Shown here: in pieces, positions 22,401 through 34,420 of the stretch | Numbering within the stretch: the stretch's first letter is position 1 | Layout: every line of letters begins with the position of its first letter | Position numbers and translations under genes: made by a program | Notes under the pieces: generated by a model | What the model saw: only the letters and a program-made list of their open reading frames with translations | Databases searched by the model: none | What the model was told of the DNA's origin: nothing | Assembly (NCBI GenBank): GCA_902805475.1 | Contig: CADCSX010000007.1 | Location: 1,798,001 to 1,862,000 of the forward strand | Source: Entonaema liquescens | Lineage: Eukaryota > Ascomycota > Sordariomycetes > Xylariales > Xylariaceae | Length of the DNA stretch: 64,000 nucleotides | Reading direction: 5' to 3'

Positions 22401-23689
22401 GCATATTGTGCCGAGCTTTAAATAGTAACAAAGAGGCCTTTTTCTTCTTTCTGTCAAGGGATATTGAATTCAACGTTTGGTAGGACCGATCAATTGATTG
22501 CTGTGGGCACGGAGAAAAGAAAACCAATTGACCGTCCCGTCTCGAAGACAATCTCGTCACACCTCGATTTCCCTTTGGTAGGTTCCCTAGGTAGGTAATT
22601 CTATAAATGAGCATTGTACTAAAAAAAACCAAAACAGTCATTTGATTTCCATGCAAGCAGGCAAGTCGGTAAATCCCGACCATTAACTCAAGACTGGTAT
22701 TGTCCAGCCCATGACGTACGCCCGTCTGAGAAATGAGAGGAGTAACAGAGGATGAAGGTGGAAACATATATACCCCGGGGGTTATACCAATCTGGTCACC
22801 CCAAGCACAAAATACGATCAGGACAGAAGGATTGTTCTCAATGACATTTCTGTAATTCAGAAATCAGAAAAGTCGGCGAGTTTTAATATCTCCCTACATA
22901 GATAGTAGATCATCAACCCTTTTTTACTACCTTGCAGATAATTCCCATGTTCGAGAGCCGCTTGCGGCCCAGATCGCCAATCCGCACATCGTGAAGTAGC
23001 GCCGCATTTCCACAAAATCCCAAGCCACCAGCGCCATTTCCGGGTTGTGCTTGGCATGGAAGAGGCGATTGGCGAAGTCGAAATTATTAGCTGCGAGGCC
23101 AAATTTGGCACAGGCATTCTGATTGGTTGAGGCTTGGCGCCGACCGAGCTGCAGACATCTATTAATAGTATAATTATTATCCCTGTCTCGGCCAGTGTCT
23201 CGTTTCGCAAAGCCAATACCCCTGTCAATAGCAACCATTCAGAAGACCTTGCGCTTTCAACTGTTAGCGGCGTAACAGGTCGCTCGCATTTTGTTGACAA
23301 TCGCAACTCGCAAACTCGCATAGCTCCGGCCGTCAAAAAAAAAGATAAACAGGCAAGAAACAAGACCAACAATGAAAGGGATGAACAACGCGGTTAATAG
23401 TTATTTCAGGCACATGTTTAGCGCAGGCAAGTCGGTAATCGATACTGTTGCGGTAGCCTATTACGTTGTACCTAACCTATCAATACCACCTTGGGTTAGG
23501 TACCTAATGTATGTACTAGTTAATACTAGCCTGCTAGCTTTGCCTGTGGTAATAAGGAACTTATGGAGCTGGAAGGCCCCACTGGATTGAGCTTGTTAAT
23601 GCTTCAGGCCGAGGTGAAGTAGCGAACTTGTTTCAAACACTGCCTTTGTCCATAGTGGCTGTACCCCAGTTCTACTGCCCATGTCGGCC

Positions 23690-24737
23690 TTGCGCTAAGG
23701 CCAAGTGCTTCCCTCTAGCGCAATCTCAATCCCATCCCAATCCCCATTCCATTCTTTTCTCCTCCCTCCAAAATTCACCCATTCATCAGTCAACACACAC
23801 AACAATTCCACACAATCCAGCGTCCTCCGTCCTCCACCACATCCATCCGCCTTCTCTCTCTTCTCTATTTGCGCCCACCCCCGGGTTTTCCCTGATTCTT
23901 TTCCCCCCTTGTTCGCTTGTTTCGACCGCGTACGGGAGTGCATAGGTACTGGTGTCTTGTCTCTCCGAACGTTTGTCAATCTTCCAATTAATTCTATCCT
24001 AAAACATTTCTCCCAAATCTCTCTTCGTATCGTACATTACTAGAGCCAGACCCGTATCGCCAACCGCCCGCACCGCCTACCTGCTACCCTCAAACACAGT
24101 CCATTACTTACAACTATATGGTACGCAAGGTAGTAGGTGGACTGCGCTAACTTCCTAATGGCTTCCGAATGCTAGCAATTTGAAAAAGAAAATACAACCT
24201 ACTCTCTCTCTATTCTACCTCTTTTAATACTCGGCGGTACATTCTACCCTTCTTAAGAATCTTCATTCATTGTTCCGTTCCTTCTTGCCTTCTCGGCCTC
24301 TAGTTCAGTCTTACGCAGACCTATACTTTCTCCTACGAACGCAACTACCGGTTGCCTAACTCAGTGGTTGTCAATTTTCGCGAAAGACGTTATGAGCGTG
24401 TGTGTCTCGGCCTAAGTGAGGATTATAAATAGGTGGCTAGGCTCAATTTGCCTGGCGGTGACGACTGTAAAAGAGACGGAGAAAGCAAGTCAAGAGTAGG
24501 AAAAAAAGGATACAGCAGCGCTGTCCTGCACAAAGCATATACAAAGTCGTTAAAAACTGGGACATCGTTCGTTAAAAATATTTAATCGTGTGGAATTATT
24601 TATATTTGGGCCGAATCACTTGCGACACGACACTAATCGAAAGAGTCTAAGCCCTGGATACCGGAAAGAGAAAGATATTGAATATACAAGTGGTAAAGAG
24701 TAGGAATTTCAAGAGACGGTTCGTGGCACTGCCAAAA
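23690..24737 (+). promoter_or_regulatory. Pyrimidine-rich promoter/leader of the phosphatase gene
   Basis: From about 23690 to 24050, and again near 24180-24340, the plus strand is strongly C/T-rich. This composition is typical of promoters and long 5' leaders of regulated filamentous-fungal genes. It lies directly upstream of the dual-specificity phosphatase start. No specific binding site is claimed. Confidence 0.35.
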
Positions 24738-27022
24738 ATGCCTTCCGCGACTGCTAGACGAATGTACGAGGATCAGATACCCTCATTCATGTCCATATTC
24801 GACCCCGAGACTGGCAACAGTATTGACGACAGGGGATTGGTAACTGTGGTAGACCCTAAATTGATGGAAATGGACTCGTCGTGCGCACCTGGGCACTTGT
24901 CTGGTGGGTTACCACAACAACATGCGTTGCGGCCCTTACCGACAGATCCTTCGCACCGTCACCACGACAGCACTTCAACACAAAACTCTGAGTCTGCAGA
25001 TTCATCCCCACAACCACTTTAACAACAGATACATCTTCGCTTTCCGATCCGTCGCCGTCATCTTCTCCCGACTCACCAGTCAATTTGATACCTTTAAGTT
25101 CTTTTCCAGGTACCAATTTTGGGGGTTTACCATCCACGATGAACAACCTCACCGTGAATGACCCTAGCATCCGGGAGCGGCCAATGACATCTCCTTCCCC
25201 GAGGCGAAGGAACATGAAAGGTCTGTCTATTCAGCCGCCGTTTGTTAGCTCACTTTCCTCCAATTTGGTATCCGAACCTTCTTCGCCTTCCTTCATCAAG
25301 CCAAAGATTCCGGCCATGAAGCGAAAACCTAGCCAACTCAGTCTCAAGACTGATTCAACTGGTCTTAATGTTCGACCTACTATTCTCGAAGTCCCAAGCT
25401 CCCCCGCTCTTCCCCCGATTCTGCAACGCAGATCGCTAAAACACTCGACATCTTCACCTCACATGCTTTCTGGATTGAAGTCTTCAACTTTTGGTCCAGC
25501 TGGTGGCATGACTTTCCCGACTGTTCTTGAGCGCGGTACTTCGGGTCTGTCTGAGGTATTGCGTCCAACAAAGCAAGGAGGTCATTGCCCAGGCTTTGAT
25601 ACCACGATTCTCGAGGAGGATTCGCCTATCAAGACACAGCTTGCGAATCGTGCGGCGATGGACTTCGAACCCTTCATCGAACCAGAAAACAACGAAGACC
25701 AAAAATCGCCAGGATATCCCGACGGTCCTATTGCGATTTATGATGACAATGTTTATCTCTACCTAGAACCTACCGCAGAGGAAGCAGCGAAATTCGATGT
25801 GGTAATAAACGTAGCACGAGAGGTGACCAACCCTTTCCAGGCCACGGGCAAAGGTTCGAGGATGAGCCAGATAGAATCACCTATCCCCGATACTGCTATG
25901 ACGAACGACAGTTTCGCAACAGCGTTCGAATATATTCCCTCGGATGAAACACCGACAACCCCCAAAGCGGCCAATCCTATTTTCGAGCCTGAATACATCC
26001 ATATGCCATGGGATCATAATACAGACATCGCCACGGACCTCATGATGCTCTGCGAGACAATTGAGAAGCGTACAAAGGAAGGAAAGAAGGTTCTTGTCCA
26101 TTGTCAGCAGGGCGCGAGTCGCTCAGCCAGCTTGATCATTGCATATGGTCTCTATCAAAATCCCGGATTGACTGTAAACGATGCTTACTATGCGGCTCAA
26201 TCAAAGAGTAGATGGATTAGTCCGAATATGCGATTGATGTACTGCTTACAAGACTTCCAGAAGGAGGTGGGCAAGAGGAGGCTAGCTCCTCGATCTGCTG
26301 CGGGACCTCGAACCGGGAGGAGTCCCACAAAGCATCACCGTCTCACGCTTTCCGCAAATGCGATTGATGTGCAACCGAAAGAACCAATGACTGCTCCGTT
26401 GCCGGACGAGGAACGAAGTACCAATCGCCATAACACAGAACGTGCTCCAAGTCATTCCCGTGGAAAATCTACTCCCAACATGGAATCAATATCTCCCGGC
26501 CCATCGTCTGCCCCATCAAGCTTCTCCTGGTCCGAAAAGGAAGACCCGCAGGACCCCGGCAAACCCGGACGCTTCAACTTTGGTAGCTCGCTTGAACCGC
26601 CTAGGTTCTTCGAACCGGCTCCGCAGCCGAGCCAGACATCTTCACTTCGACCGGCTCCTTCATTCTTCAAGCCACCGCCGTCACCAGGATTCTTCAAGCC
26701 TCCTCCATCTCCAGGATTTGGTCCCAATGGTCCTTCAAGCTTTGGATTCAGCTTCGATTCTTGCCCTAGCTTCGAGCAACGCATGGGGGAATCAAATAGC
26801 GAAATGGATATGCCAATTGCACCTGCCCCGCCTGATGACGATACTCTCATGTCACCCAGAGCCGAAACCATGACTAACAATCCTCTACATGATGCCTATT
26901 CGGAGATGGCGGGCATGAAATTCGTCGAGTCCCTCCTACCCCCAATGAAGGCCTCTTCTCTCCGCGACAATCGATGTTTCCTAGAGACCCATTCTACCCT
27001 TTTGGACGCCCTACTCAGGTAG
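24738..27022 (+). CDS. Msg5/Pmp1-like dual-specificity MAPK phosphatase, C-terminal frame break
   Basis: Exon 1 (24738-24903, MPSATARRMYEDQIPSFMSI) joins exon 2 at 25029 across a 125-nt GTGGGT...CAG intron, in phase with SDTSSLSDPSPSSSPDS. The written frame ends at 27022 (719 residues). The DSP domain spans about residues 290-470, with the P-loop VHCQQGASRSASL (catalytic Cys near residue 414) and the downstream AYYAAQSKSRWISPN helix. A likely MAPK docking site, RRRNMKGLSI, lies near residue 114. Yeast Msg5 and fission-yeast Pmp1 inactivate cell-integrity and pheromone MAPKs. At 26930-26943 (a C-run) one missing base appears to throw the frame: the +1 frame then reads EGLFSPRQSMFPRDPF to SIDDVL, stopping at 27090, which looks like the true conserved C-terminus (742 residues). 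Confidence 0.88.
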
Positions 27023-27090
27023 CCGATCCGAGAAGTCCTCCCACGAAGGGTGAGACTCCTATCGTTCGATCAATCGACGACGTATTATAG

Positions 27091-28630
27091 TTATTCTACC
27101 AGTCGCAAATTCTTGATGTGATATGCGACGTATGCTATACGAAATTCACATGTACCCCGAGCCCAAGATTTACTTGGGATGAACCAAATAGTCTTTTTCA
27201 TTTGTTTACTTTACAACTGCAGACCGTCACTTTGTTTTCCTACCAAGTTGTTTATTTTGTTTGGAGTGGTTCAGGCAGCACCGGAACGGCGGAATCAAAT
27301 ACCCGGACGGCACAAGTTGCGAGGCCTCTCCTAAAAGGGTTGGAGAAGCTCTCGCGCGGTTGGTTTTTGCGGCTAGCCATATGGAAAACCCCGATTTGGT
27401 GGTTTTGGAAGGCGAGATAAAAATACAAAGGGGACGAAGCCAAGGTTTGTACGTCAGGGAGTATTTATTTGGAATACGGAACGGAACGGAACCGGCAAAG
27501 GAAGCTTTAATTGGGGTACACGAGGATCCCATCACTACTTTCCGCCGCGGACTTTTTGTCTTGTTTGCACTCGCAACTCGACTCAAAACCCGGCTTTTCT
27601 TAGATATCAAGGAGATCCAGCACGCGTCGACCGTCCCCGAAAGACTTACTCGCCCTCTCGTTTCCGCCTCTGCTGTTTTTGCGAGCAGGCACGGGGCGTT
27701 ATTATTCATAAAGCCAATTGACGAACTGGTAATCGGGATCGGCACAAAGCTTCGTAACCCCGAGGGTTGCGGACAAGGGCAAAACGAGCAAGCAACGGCG
27801 TTCGAGGGAGTCTGGAAAAAAGTAGCTAATTCGGGGGTTGGGGGGACATGTTGTGTCCTTCTGTAAATTCCCCATCTTGTAAATATAATTCACGAATGTC
27901 AATGGGAGACGCGCAGCTTGGCGTGTCTTGTTCATAATAGCTTTCTTGTGTCCTTCGTGCTTGTATATTTGAGTAATTTGTGCTTGTGAAACTAGTCTGC
28001 TGTCATAGAACTGGCTTGAGACTAGGAGCTATTATCATAAATTCAGACGCTTATGACTTTTGCTTTCACTGTTTTATTTATTGTACTTCAGAAGCTACAA
28101 ATTAGTAGCTTTAAGAAAACCCTAGGTTAATTCTTTTTTACAACTACATGTAGGTCATCCTGATACCTGTATTTAACTTGTCTATAAATTCTAAAATCAC
28201 GTGGTCTCTCAAGAGGAAAATAAAAAGGGGTCAGATCATATCATCTGGAAGTATCTCTATATTCCCATCTTCTAACGTGCCAAAAACTACCTACTAATGG
28301 CGAAACCCTCTAGAAAGCTCCCTCTCCTTTCGCTTTTTTTTTCCTTTCATAACGACGACCAATCTCTTAGGAGCGTAGGTTATATACACATCGATATCTA
28401 TGCCTCTTTCTATATACAAATACACACACACACACACAAAATACCTCTCCATATAACTAACCCTCGACAGGTTAACTAACTAACTTACCAGCTAGCTTAC
28501 CTGGGACGTTCTAGTCCAACCAAGAAACTCTCTCGAGACAAAGAACACCGGAAACAAAACCCCCCACCCAAAAGCGGGAGGGCTTTGCAATAATCAAAGA
28601 AGAAAAAAAAAACGGAGCCTGATCAGGTAC
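27091..28630. other. Convergent spacer with an unassigned ORF pair
   Basis: This lies between the phosphatase and HUT1 3' ends. It contains the overlapping frames at 27227-27866 described separately and a short CA-rich tract near 28420. Nothing else is supported. Confidence 0.35.
27261..27866 (+). CDS. Doubtful 201-residue ORF, unknown
   Basis: The plus frame is open for 201 codons. The opposite strand is open for 172 codons over 27745-27227, so neither frame is favoured by length alone. No signal peptide, membrane segment or family motif was recognised. The ORF begins about 170 bases after the repaired stop of the phosphatase gene, so it could equally be 3' UTR or a non-coding transcript. 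It is listed because a frame of this length is unusual for the AT-rich spacers here. Confidence 0.2.
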   Translation: MEWFRQHRNGGIKYPDGTSCEASPKRVGEALARLVFAASHMENPDLVVLEGEIKIQRGRSQGLYVREYLFGIRNGTEPAKEALIGVHEDPITTFRRGLFVLFALATRLKTRLFLDIKEIQHASTVPERLTRPLVSASAVFASRHGALLFIKPIDELVIGIGTKLRNPEGCGQGQNEQATAFEGVWKKVANSGVGGTCCVLL

Positions 28631-28874
28631 TCATTGCGCTTTCTTCGCACTCCGCTTCGCCGCCTCCTTGGCCAATTTCTCCTGGCGAGCGATAGCAGCC
28701 TCGACGCCGATGCCGCCGAAGACCAGGCCGACGCCGAGGACCTGCATGCGCGTGAGGCGGTGGCCGAACGCCACGACCGACAGGATCATGGTGAACATCT
28801 TGCGCGTGACGGTGACTGTGACCAGGAGGACCGAGGAGAAGGTCGATAGCGTGTAGACTTGGTTTGTCTTGTTA

Positions 28875-28916
<42 letters not shown>

Positions 28917-30026
28917 AAGAATAGGAGAGAAGGGAAGGAAAGGAGAGACTAGAAACATACAGATGAAAACCTGGCCGACGGCACCGCACGCCGCAAACCC
29001 CAACACATCAGCCCAGACCCCCGGGTGCCGCGCCATAAACCCCAGCGCAGCCTCGAGCTCGCCCGCGCCGCCCGCGACATCGACGCCCAGCCACTCGCCC
29101 GCGCCGGTGCGCGCGAGCCAGGGGCTCAGGACGAGGTAGGCGGCGGTGACGGCGGTGCTCATGAGGTTGTTGGCGCACATCATCTGGGGGCCGGAGTAGG
29201 GCTGGAAGGCGCCGAAGATGTAGTCCTGGGTGCTGTTCGTGAGGCCGTCGAACAAGAGGTTGATGCCCAGCAATAGTAATCCCCAGGCGCTGTTCCCGCC
29301 CGAACTAGTCTTCTTGTGGGCCTTGCCCGAGTGCAGCGTGAAGACGGCGACGCCGGCGGTCACGGCGGCCACGACGAGGTACTTGTAGAGCGGGTAGCGG
29401 CGGCGGAAGACGGTGACGTGGAGGAGCATGACGGGGAGCAGCTTGCAGCTCTTGGCGAGCAGGAAGGTGATGTAGTCGATGTGGGCGAGGCTCGCGTAGC
29501 CGAAGGGGCTGGCGAGGGAGCTGGTGAGCGCGACGAGGAGGAGGGGCCCGAGGATGCGGCGCGAGGGGATGATAGCCGGGACGGGGTGTCCGCGCGGCGT
29601 GCTGGCGTAGAGGTAGATAGCTCCCGTTGTCGCGGCGAAGAGCGACTGGATCGTGTTCAGGAACACCGGGTACTTGAACCTCTCCGTTGCGCCAGTAGAA
29701 CCGTGGGGTGTTGTCGTGAGTTTCTCCTGGAGGTAAGCCCAGGTAAGACTATAGAAGTGAAAAACAACAAGTCAGTCCTATGTTCGTGTATATCCAGTCC
29801 CTTCGTCCATATATCGCAATACGTACAAGGACCCGTAGATACCAGCAACAGCAACCACCAACTGCGCTACACCCGCATCCTTCTTCGTCGCGGGTGTAGC
29901 TTTGTTCGCATTACCATTAGCCCGTACCGTGACATCATCACCCTTCTTAGGCGTCGAATCCTGGTGTGAGATATACTCGGACGACATCTGTCGCTCGACA
30001 GGTTTAGCTTGTTTGACGCGGGCCAT
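28631..30026 (-). CDS. HUT1: ER UDP-sugar transporter Hut1 (SLC35B1 type)
   Basis: Exons 30026-29827, 29748-28961 and 28857-28631 encode 404 residues; introns are 78 and 103 nt. The frame joins give IYGSFLTWAYLQEKL, PVFLNTIQSLFAA, YITFLLAKSCKLLPVMLLH, FDGLTNSTQDYIFG, and VTVTVTRKMFTMILSVV, all characteristic of Hut1/SLC35B1. About nine hydrophobic segments are visible. The protein ends in -KKAQ, a KKxx dilysine signal for ER retrieval, as expected for this ER nucleotide-sugar (or ATP/ADP-exchanging, per SLC35B1 work) carrier. Intron 2 contains a (TA)n microsatellite just upstream of its ACTAAC branch site. The start at 30026 is followed by an alternative Met 13 codons later. Exons are strongly GC-rich compared with the flanks. 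Confidence 0.93.
28876..28914. repeat. (TA)n microsatellite inside HUT1 intron 2
   Basis: About 39 bases of perfect TA repeat lie between the donor (28960) and the ACTAAC branch site near 28873. It takes up over a third of the 103-nt intron. Confidence 0.85.
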
Positions 30027-31856
30027 GATATTTCATATACCAGTAATATTATAAGTTTAGGTATTCACGAAACCTCGGAATAGAGAAGAACGAGTGTAAG
30101 AGAAGTGAAAGTGTCGTAAAAACAAATCAACTTGGGCTATCATTCAAGAATTAGCCGACTATCGAATCTACAAGACATTCCCATAATTCCTAAAAAAAAA
30201 AAAAAAAATATGTAAAAGTCCCTTAGAAATATACGATCAAGAGAAAAAAGAGAGGTTGTAGTAACGAGCTTAACTGATGCTGATGACAGATTGGCCACTT
30301 ACAGGTACCTGCTTAGGTACCGCACCTAAAAACCTAAAAGTAGTAACGGCAGAATCATAGCTCTGGAAAGGCCACAAGACCCTTTCAGCGCATATCTACT
30401 ACCAAATACGCTAGGCGGTGAGGCCCGCCCCGCCCCTATACCCTGCACTAGATCTTCTGCCGCAACCCCATACACGCCCACTAATACAAACCCTTACAAG
30501 TCTGCCAACCCTTAATATCACCCCGGATTGAGTATACACACTTACATACCTAGGTAGGTATTATACCGACCCAAGTAGTAGGTATCTATGTTGATTGCAT
30601 GATCACTACCTACATGGACAGAACAGAAACTACCTACCCTACGAATAGATACTTACCTAGGTTAGGTATGTACTATAATTATATTACGCTTAGTTAATAC
30701 TTTCCTCTTATGTCGGAGCATCATCACGTTTTTACCATGCCACATCAAATCGTATTCGACACGCAGCCAACTAGGTTACGAGTGAGGTGACCATGCACGT
30801 AGAATCTTTTTTGTCAAGTTTCCTCTGTTTTCTGCTAGATACTCCTTATCTAGACATCTCAGAAGATCTCGATCCATCCCTCGTCAATTGAGTTCAAGGA
30901 ATGTTTACTGGCTAAAGCACAATGCCGGTCCAAGACTCCCCCTTTCAAACGTCATGAAGAATCACTCGCAAACTAGCAACCACCATTCTTATGCTTTGCT
31001 TTCCAGATACATTGGCCATAATCATAGTATTGCTGGCCTTCAAGGCATGTTACTTACTATCTAGCTAGGTACCCGCTCATCTGCTTAAACACCGTTTTCC
31101 TAAAAGGCCATTCCGCGGGGCTCCCGGCGGAATGTGGAGGCTGCGGTGTAGATGCGGCCGAGGTACAGGATTGTTGTTTTTTCTTCCGCGTTTTATGGTG
31201 TTGGGAAAGTGAGATATGATCCAGAGGTAATTTGTTGTCGTAAATTAGAGGATAAAAGGAAGGAGTAATCTTAGCACTGTGACAAGACGAGGGTCGACGA
31301 ATCGCCTAAGAGATGGAGAAGTAACTGATTATGGTTGAGGCACGTTTGTAGAAGTCTGGATCAGGTCGTACCTGGTACGCCGTGGGGGAAGTCGATACAA
31401 CAAGGATGCTGACGCATGGGGACGGATGTGTCAAGTGAATAAGAGCTCTGCGAGGTCTCGCGCAGCACCCAGCCTGGGTATCGAAGTTCGAAACTAAGGT
31501 GTCGAGTGGTTGCCGGGAGTCTGCCGTGCATCAGGTGTGAGGACACATGTGTCCATAAGGGTGATGGTTTCTTCGAGAAAATATTAAGGAAAGGGGATTC
31601 GATCTGCGATGAGGCAGTAATGAAGTTTGCCTCCGGGTAAGAGAAAATCGTCATGTCATATCGTAGGAACCGTCCCAAAAAAAAAAAAAACCAAGGGACG
31701 TTACGTTAGCCTTGCGGCAAGTCAAATCTGAAGTACCCCTTCAAAAGCAGGGTACAACGCGCAATCAGACCCAACACTAGAAATATTCCAGATAGATGTA
31801 TAGCTTGCCGGCCTGACTGTAATGGCCGTCGCATTCCATAGCGGCGGGATGGCTGG
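30027..31856. other. HUT1 promoter and KH-gene 3' spacer
   Basis: No gene is supported. It contains A-runs near 30191 and 31678 and a cluster of CCTAGGTA-type palindromes at 30540-30670. A 105-codon minus-strand frame at 31678-31361 has no recognisable features and lies in the likely 3' region of the KH gene. Confidence 0.4.
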
Positions 31857-33111
31857 TTACTCGGCAGGCTGTGATTGGCTGCGGCGCATCTTCTCAGCCT
31901 CGAGATTCTCGTAGAGGAGGAATAGCGCAGACTCATTGGCTTTCGCAGTTCCCATTATGGTGAACATTCGCTCGCCAGTTTCGTCGTGAGGTGCCTATGT
32001 AACATTTTTAGTTGTTAGCGTTTAATAAATGGTTGGGTTAGTCCTACCTTGGCAATAGAGATGCGGGCGCCAGAAGTCTTGCGGATCTCGCTAATCTTGC
32101 TTCCGGCACGTCCAATAATGCATCCAACCATATCTGCGGGGATGCTAATGTTCTGAGTCTGGATCTCCTCTCCATTCTCATCATGCGTTGGCGGTCCGCG
32201 GGTGGCCGCATCAGAGTCCGACCGCCGATTGTATGGACGCACACCCCCATTGCTAAAGTCGGCACCGTTTCCAGTTCGCATCACACGAGTACCGCCGTAT
32301 TCGCCTCTACTGGACGAGTTGTACGATACCCCGCCAGCGCTAGGAGCACCACCAAGGGACCCCGCACCGCCGGGCGCGGTTCGAACGACAGGATTGTAGA
32401 GTACAGTGCCGGTGCCACGCTGCCAGTCATCGACCAAACATTTGCAGATTTCCCAGACAGCTCGCTGGATGCCCTCGGGTGTTCCCTGCACTTCGACGAT
32501 TCTCTCGGTCGATTGCGGTAACATTTCCTTTTGCGCAACCATGCGCACGCCGGACACGTCTTGGATATGCTTGATTTTCAGACCTGCTCTGCCGATGATA
32601 GTACCCATCTGATTATGGGAGATGAGTAACTTGATTTCTTGACGATCGGGTTGTACATTAGTAGTGCGCTGCGAATAGCAAGTGATTGGGGGTGCTCACG
32701 ATGTGTTCCGCTGGTCTGTATAACACCTCCCATTCCCACCGCAGGAGCGCCTTCCAATAGAGCGCGAGCAACGATGGCGTATGCTTTAGAAATGGAGTCG
32801 CAACCACCCGAGATGGTCAAAACACGATCATGCACGCCCTGCACGACTTTGCTCACGCCGGCCTTGACCCCAGTTTCATCCCGCAGGTCTGCGACGTTCT
32901 TACCTCCCTTACCAATTATGACTCCAGCTTCCTTGGAAGAGACAATGGCGCGAAGCGTCAATTGAGCTACAGCATATTCCTCATCAGTCTTAGGTGCGGG
33001 CTCGCCATCCGGACCTAGGCGAGTCTCGTTCTCATCAAGCTTTAAATGATCCATGGAGGAGGGTAGTATATCGTTGCCATTTGGCGAGAGAGTGTCCTGG
33101 GCAACAGACAT
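31857..33111 (-). CDS. Three-KH-domain RNA-binding protein (Rnc1/PBP2/HEK2 family)
   Basis: Exons 33111-32700, 32637-32048 and 31994-31857 encode 379 residues; introns are 62 and 53 nt. Three KH domains are marked by GxxG loops: GVIIGKGGKNV (about 65), GTIIGRAGLKIKHI (about 155) and GCIIGRAGSKISEIR (about 310). The spacer between KH2 and KH3 is Gly/Ser/Arg-rich. The third KH domain is completed only after splicing (ARISIAK-APHDETGERMFTI), which supports the last intron. Fission-yeast Rnc1 of this family stabilises mRNA of the MAPK phosphatase Pmp1, and yeast Hek2 regulates ASH1 mRNA. An mRNA-stability or localisation role is inferred from family. The upstream 600-1300 bases are pyrimidine-rich on the sense strand. 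Confidence 0.92.
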
Positions 33112-34420
33112 GTTGACGGGTAGGTCGTGTATGATGATGTTAATTTGGGTGGTATTTGCTATGTCAGCCGCGGTCTGACTGGGTGGTTTGATCCGAGTAG
33201 ATTAGGAACTAGCAGCTCCCAATGTTTCCTCGAAAAGCTACGGGTGCGCAGAAGATCTTGTTGGCTGACGCTGGATGGGGGCGGGTGTACGTAGAAAAAG
33301 TGGTACAGGAGTGGATTGCTGTAAGCTCCAGATCTGGCTGTAAAGGACGGGCTGCACGCAGTTAGCTCTGATAAGCTGTGTATTGCTGCGGGGAAAGGTA
33401 TCCGTCAAATGATCATGTAGGGGAAGGATGCGAGGCTCAGAAGAGGAAAGAGAGCCAAGAATCGGTTGAAACGAGATTGACAAACAGATCTTAACTCGTC
33501 AGAGGCTGTTGCATCTGCACGATTTTGACATGTGGTTGTAGAAAATAGAAATAAAAATATAGCCAATGCAGAACCATTAGGAAGAAAGACTAAGTTATTA
33601 TGCGAAACTGGGGCTTGAGTAGGCGGGGCACTGCATACTTCACTGACCTTCCGCTGCGGTGTCTGTGCTTGCGCAGTATCTCTTCAAGGAAATCCAAGCG
33701 TTCTAGCCGGGTCTGGTTGGTTTTGCGGGGTGGGAAAGTTTTTTTTCTTTCCCTCTGATTTTCCTCTCGCTTGTTTCCCTACCTAGGGTCTTACTGCTAT
33801 CACAATCCACGCGAGAACGGGGACTTTTTGGAAATTTAGATGGAGACAGGGACCGTAGTGACGGCTGGGTCTCGGCAGGCCGGCCAAGGTGGCCTAGTAA
33901 GTATGTAGGTAGGTAACGGTGCGTTTGACCGGGGTTGGATAAGCGGTGATGGGTCCTAAATAAGGAAAAAGCCAATTGCGATAACTAGTACCGTATGTAC
34001 CAGCGTGGGCGGGTGTCTCTGGTGAAAGAAGTTGGTTGGTCCAAATAGGACAAAGAAGAGCGAGGGGGGGCGTTGAACGTATGAGAAGAGTTTAGTGGTT
34101 GAGGGTTTTGGGGCGGACGAAGAGGATGAGGATGGGGAGAGAGGGGGGGAAAGAGGTTGATGAAAGTGAGGTTACGGAGAGGTTGTGTGTATGGGTGGAG
34201 GGTTGGTAAGGAAAAGGTAGATGGAGTTGAATTTTGGTCGAGGCGAAGAAAAGGTACGGAGAGGAAAGAGGAAGAGGGAGACTGGGAATCAGGATTGAAG
34301 AAAGAACCTGGAAGCGTAAGGTAGGCAACCAAAGAGGTAAAGTTATGGAAGTCTCGACTACTATTGTAGCGTAGACGACAATTCGGGACAAGGTTGGGTA
34401 CAGAAAGCACGTTCTTGCAT
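33112..34420 (-). promoter_or_regulatory. Pyrimidine-rich promoter/leader of the KH gene
   Basis: Read on the minus strand, long C/T-rich tracts occur at about 33700-33780 and 34080-34320, upstream of the KH start. The short minus-strand ORFs here are biased translations of these tracts (Pro/Leu/Ser-rich) and are not called as genes. Confidence 0.35.

Larger units (their letters stand above)
17344..23689. other. 6.3-kb gene-free block
   Basis: No protein family, RNA gene or long ORF was recognised on either strand. The best open frame, 23238-22927 on the minus strand, is 103 codons without recognisable motifs. Short tandem repeats occur at 19147-19170 and 19389-19416. CCTAGGTA-type palindromes are scattered through it. 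The part next to 17344 should be the promoter of the large minus-strand gene. Confidence 0.4.

Noticed and set aside
22927..23238. 103-codon minus-strand ORF in the gene-free block
   Set aside because: No family motif, no signal or membrane segment, and an overlapping 171-codon frame on the same strand is equally unremarkable.
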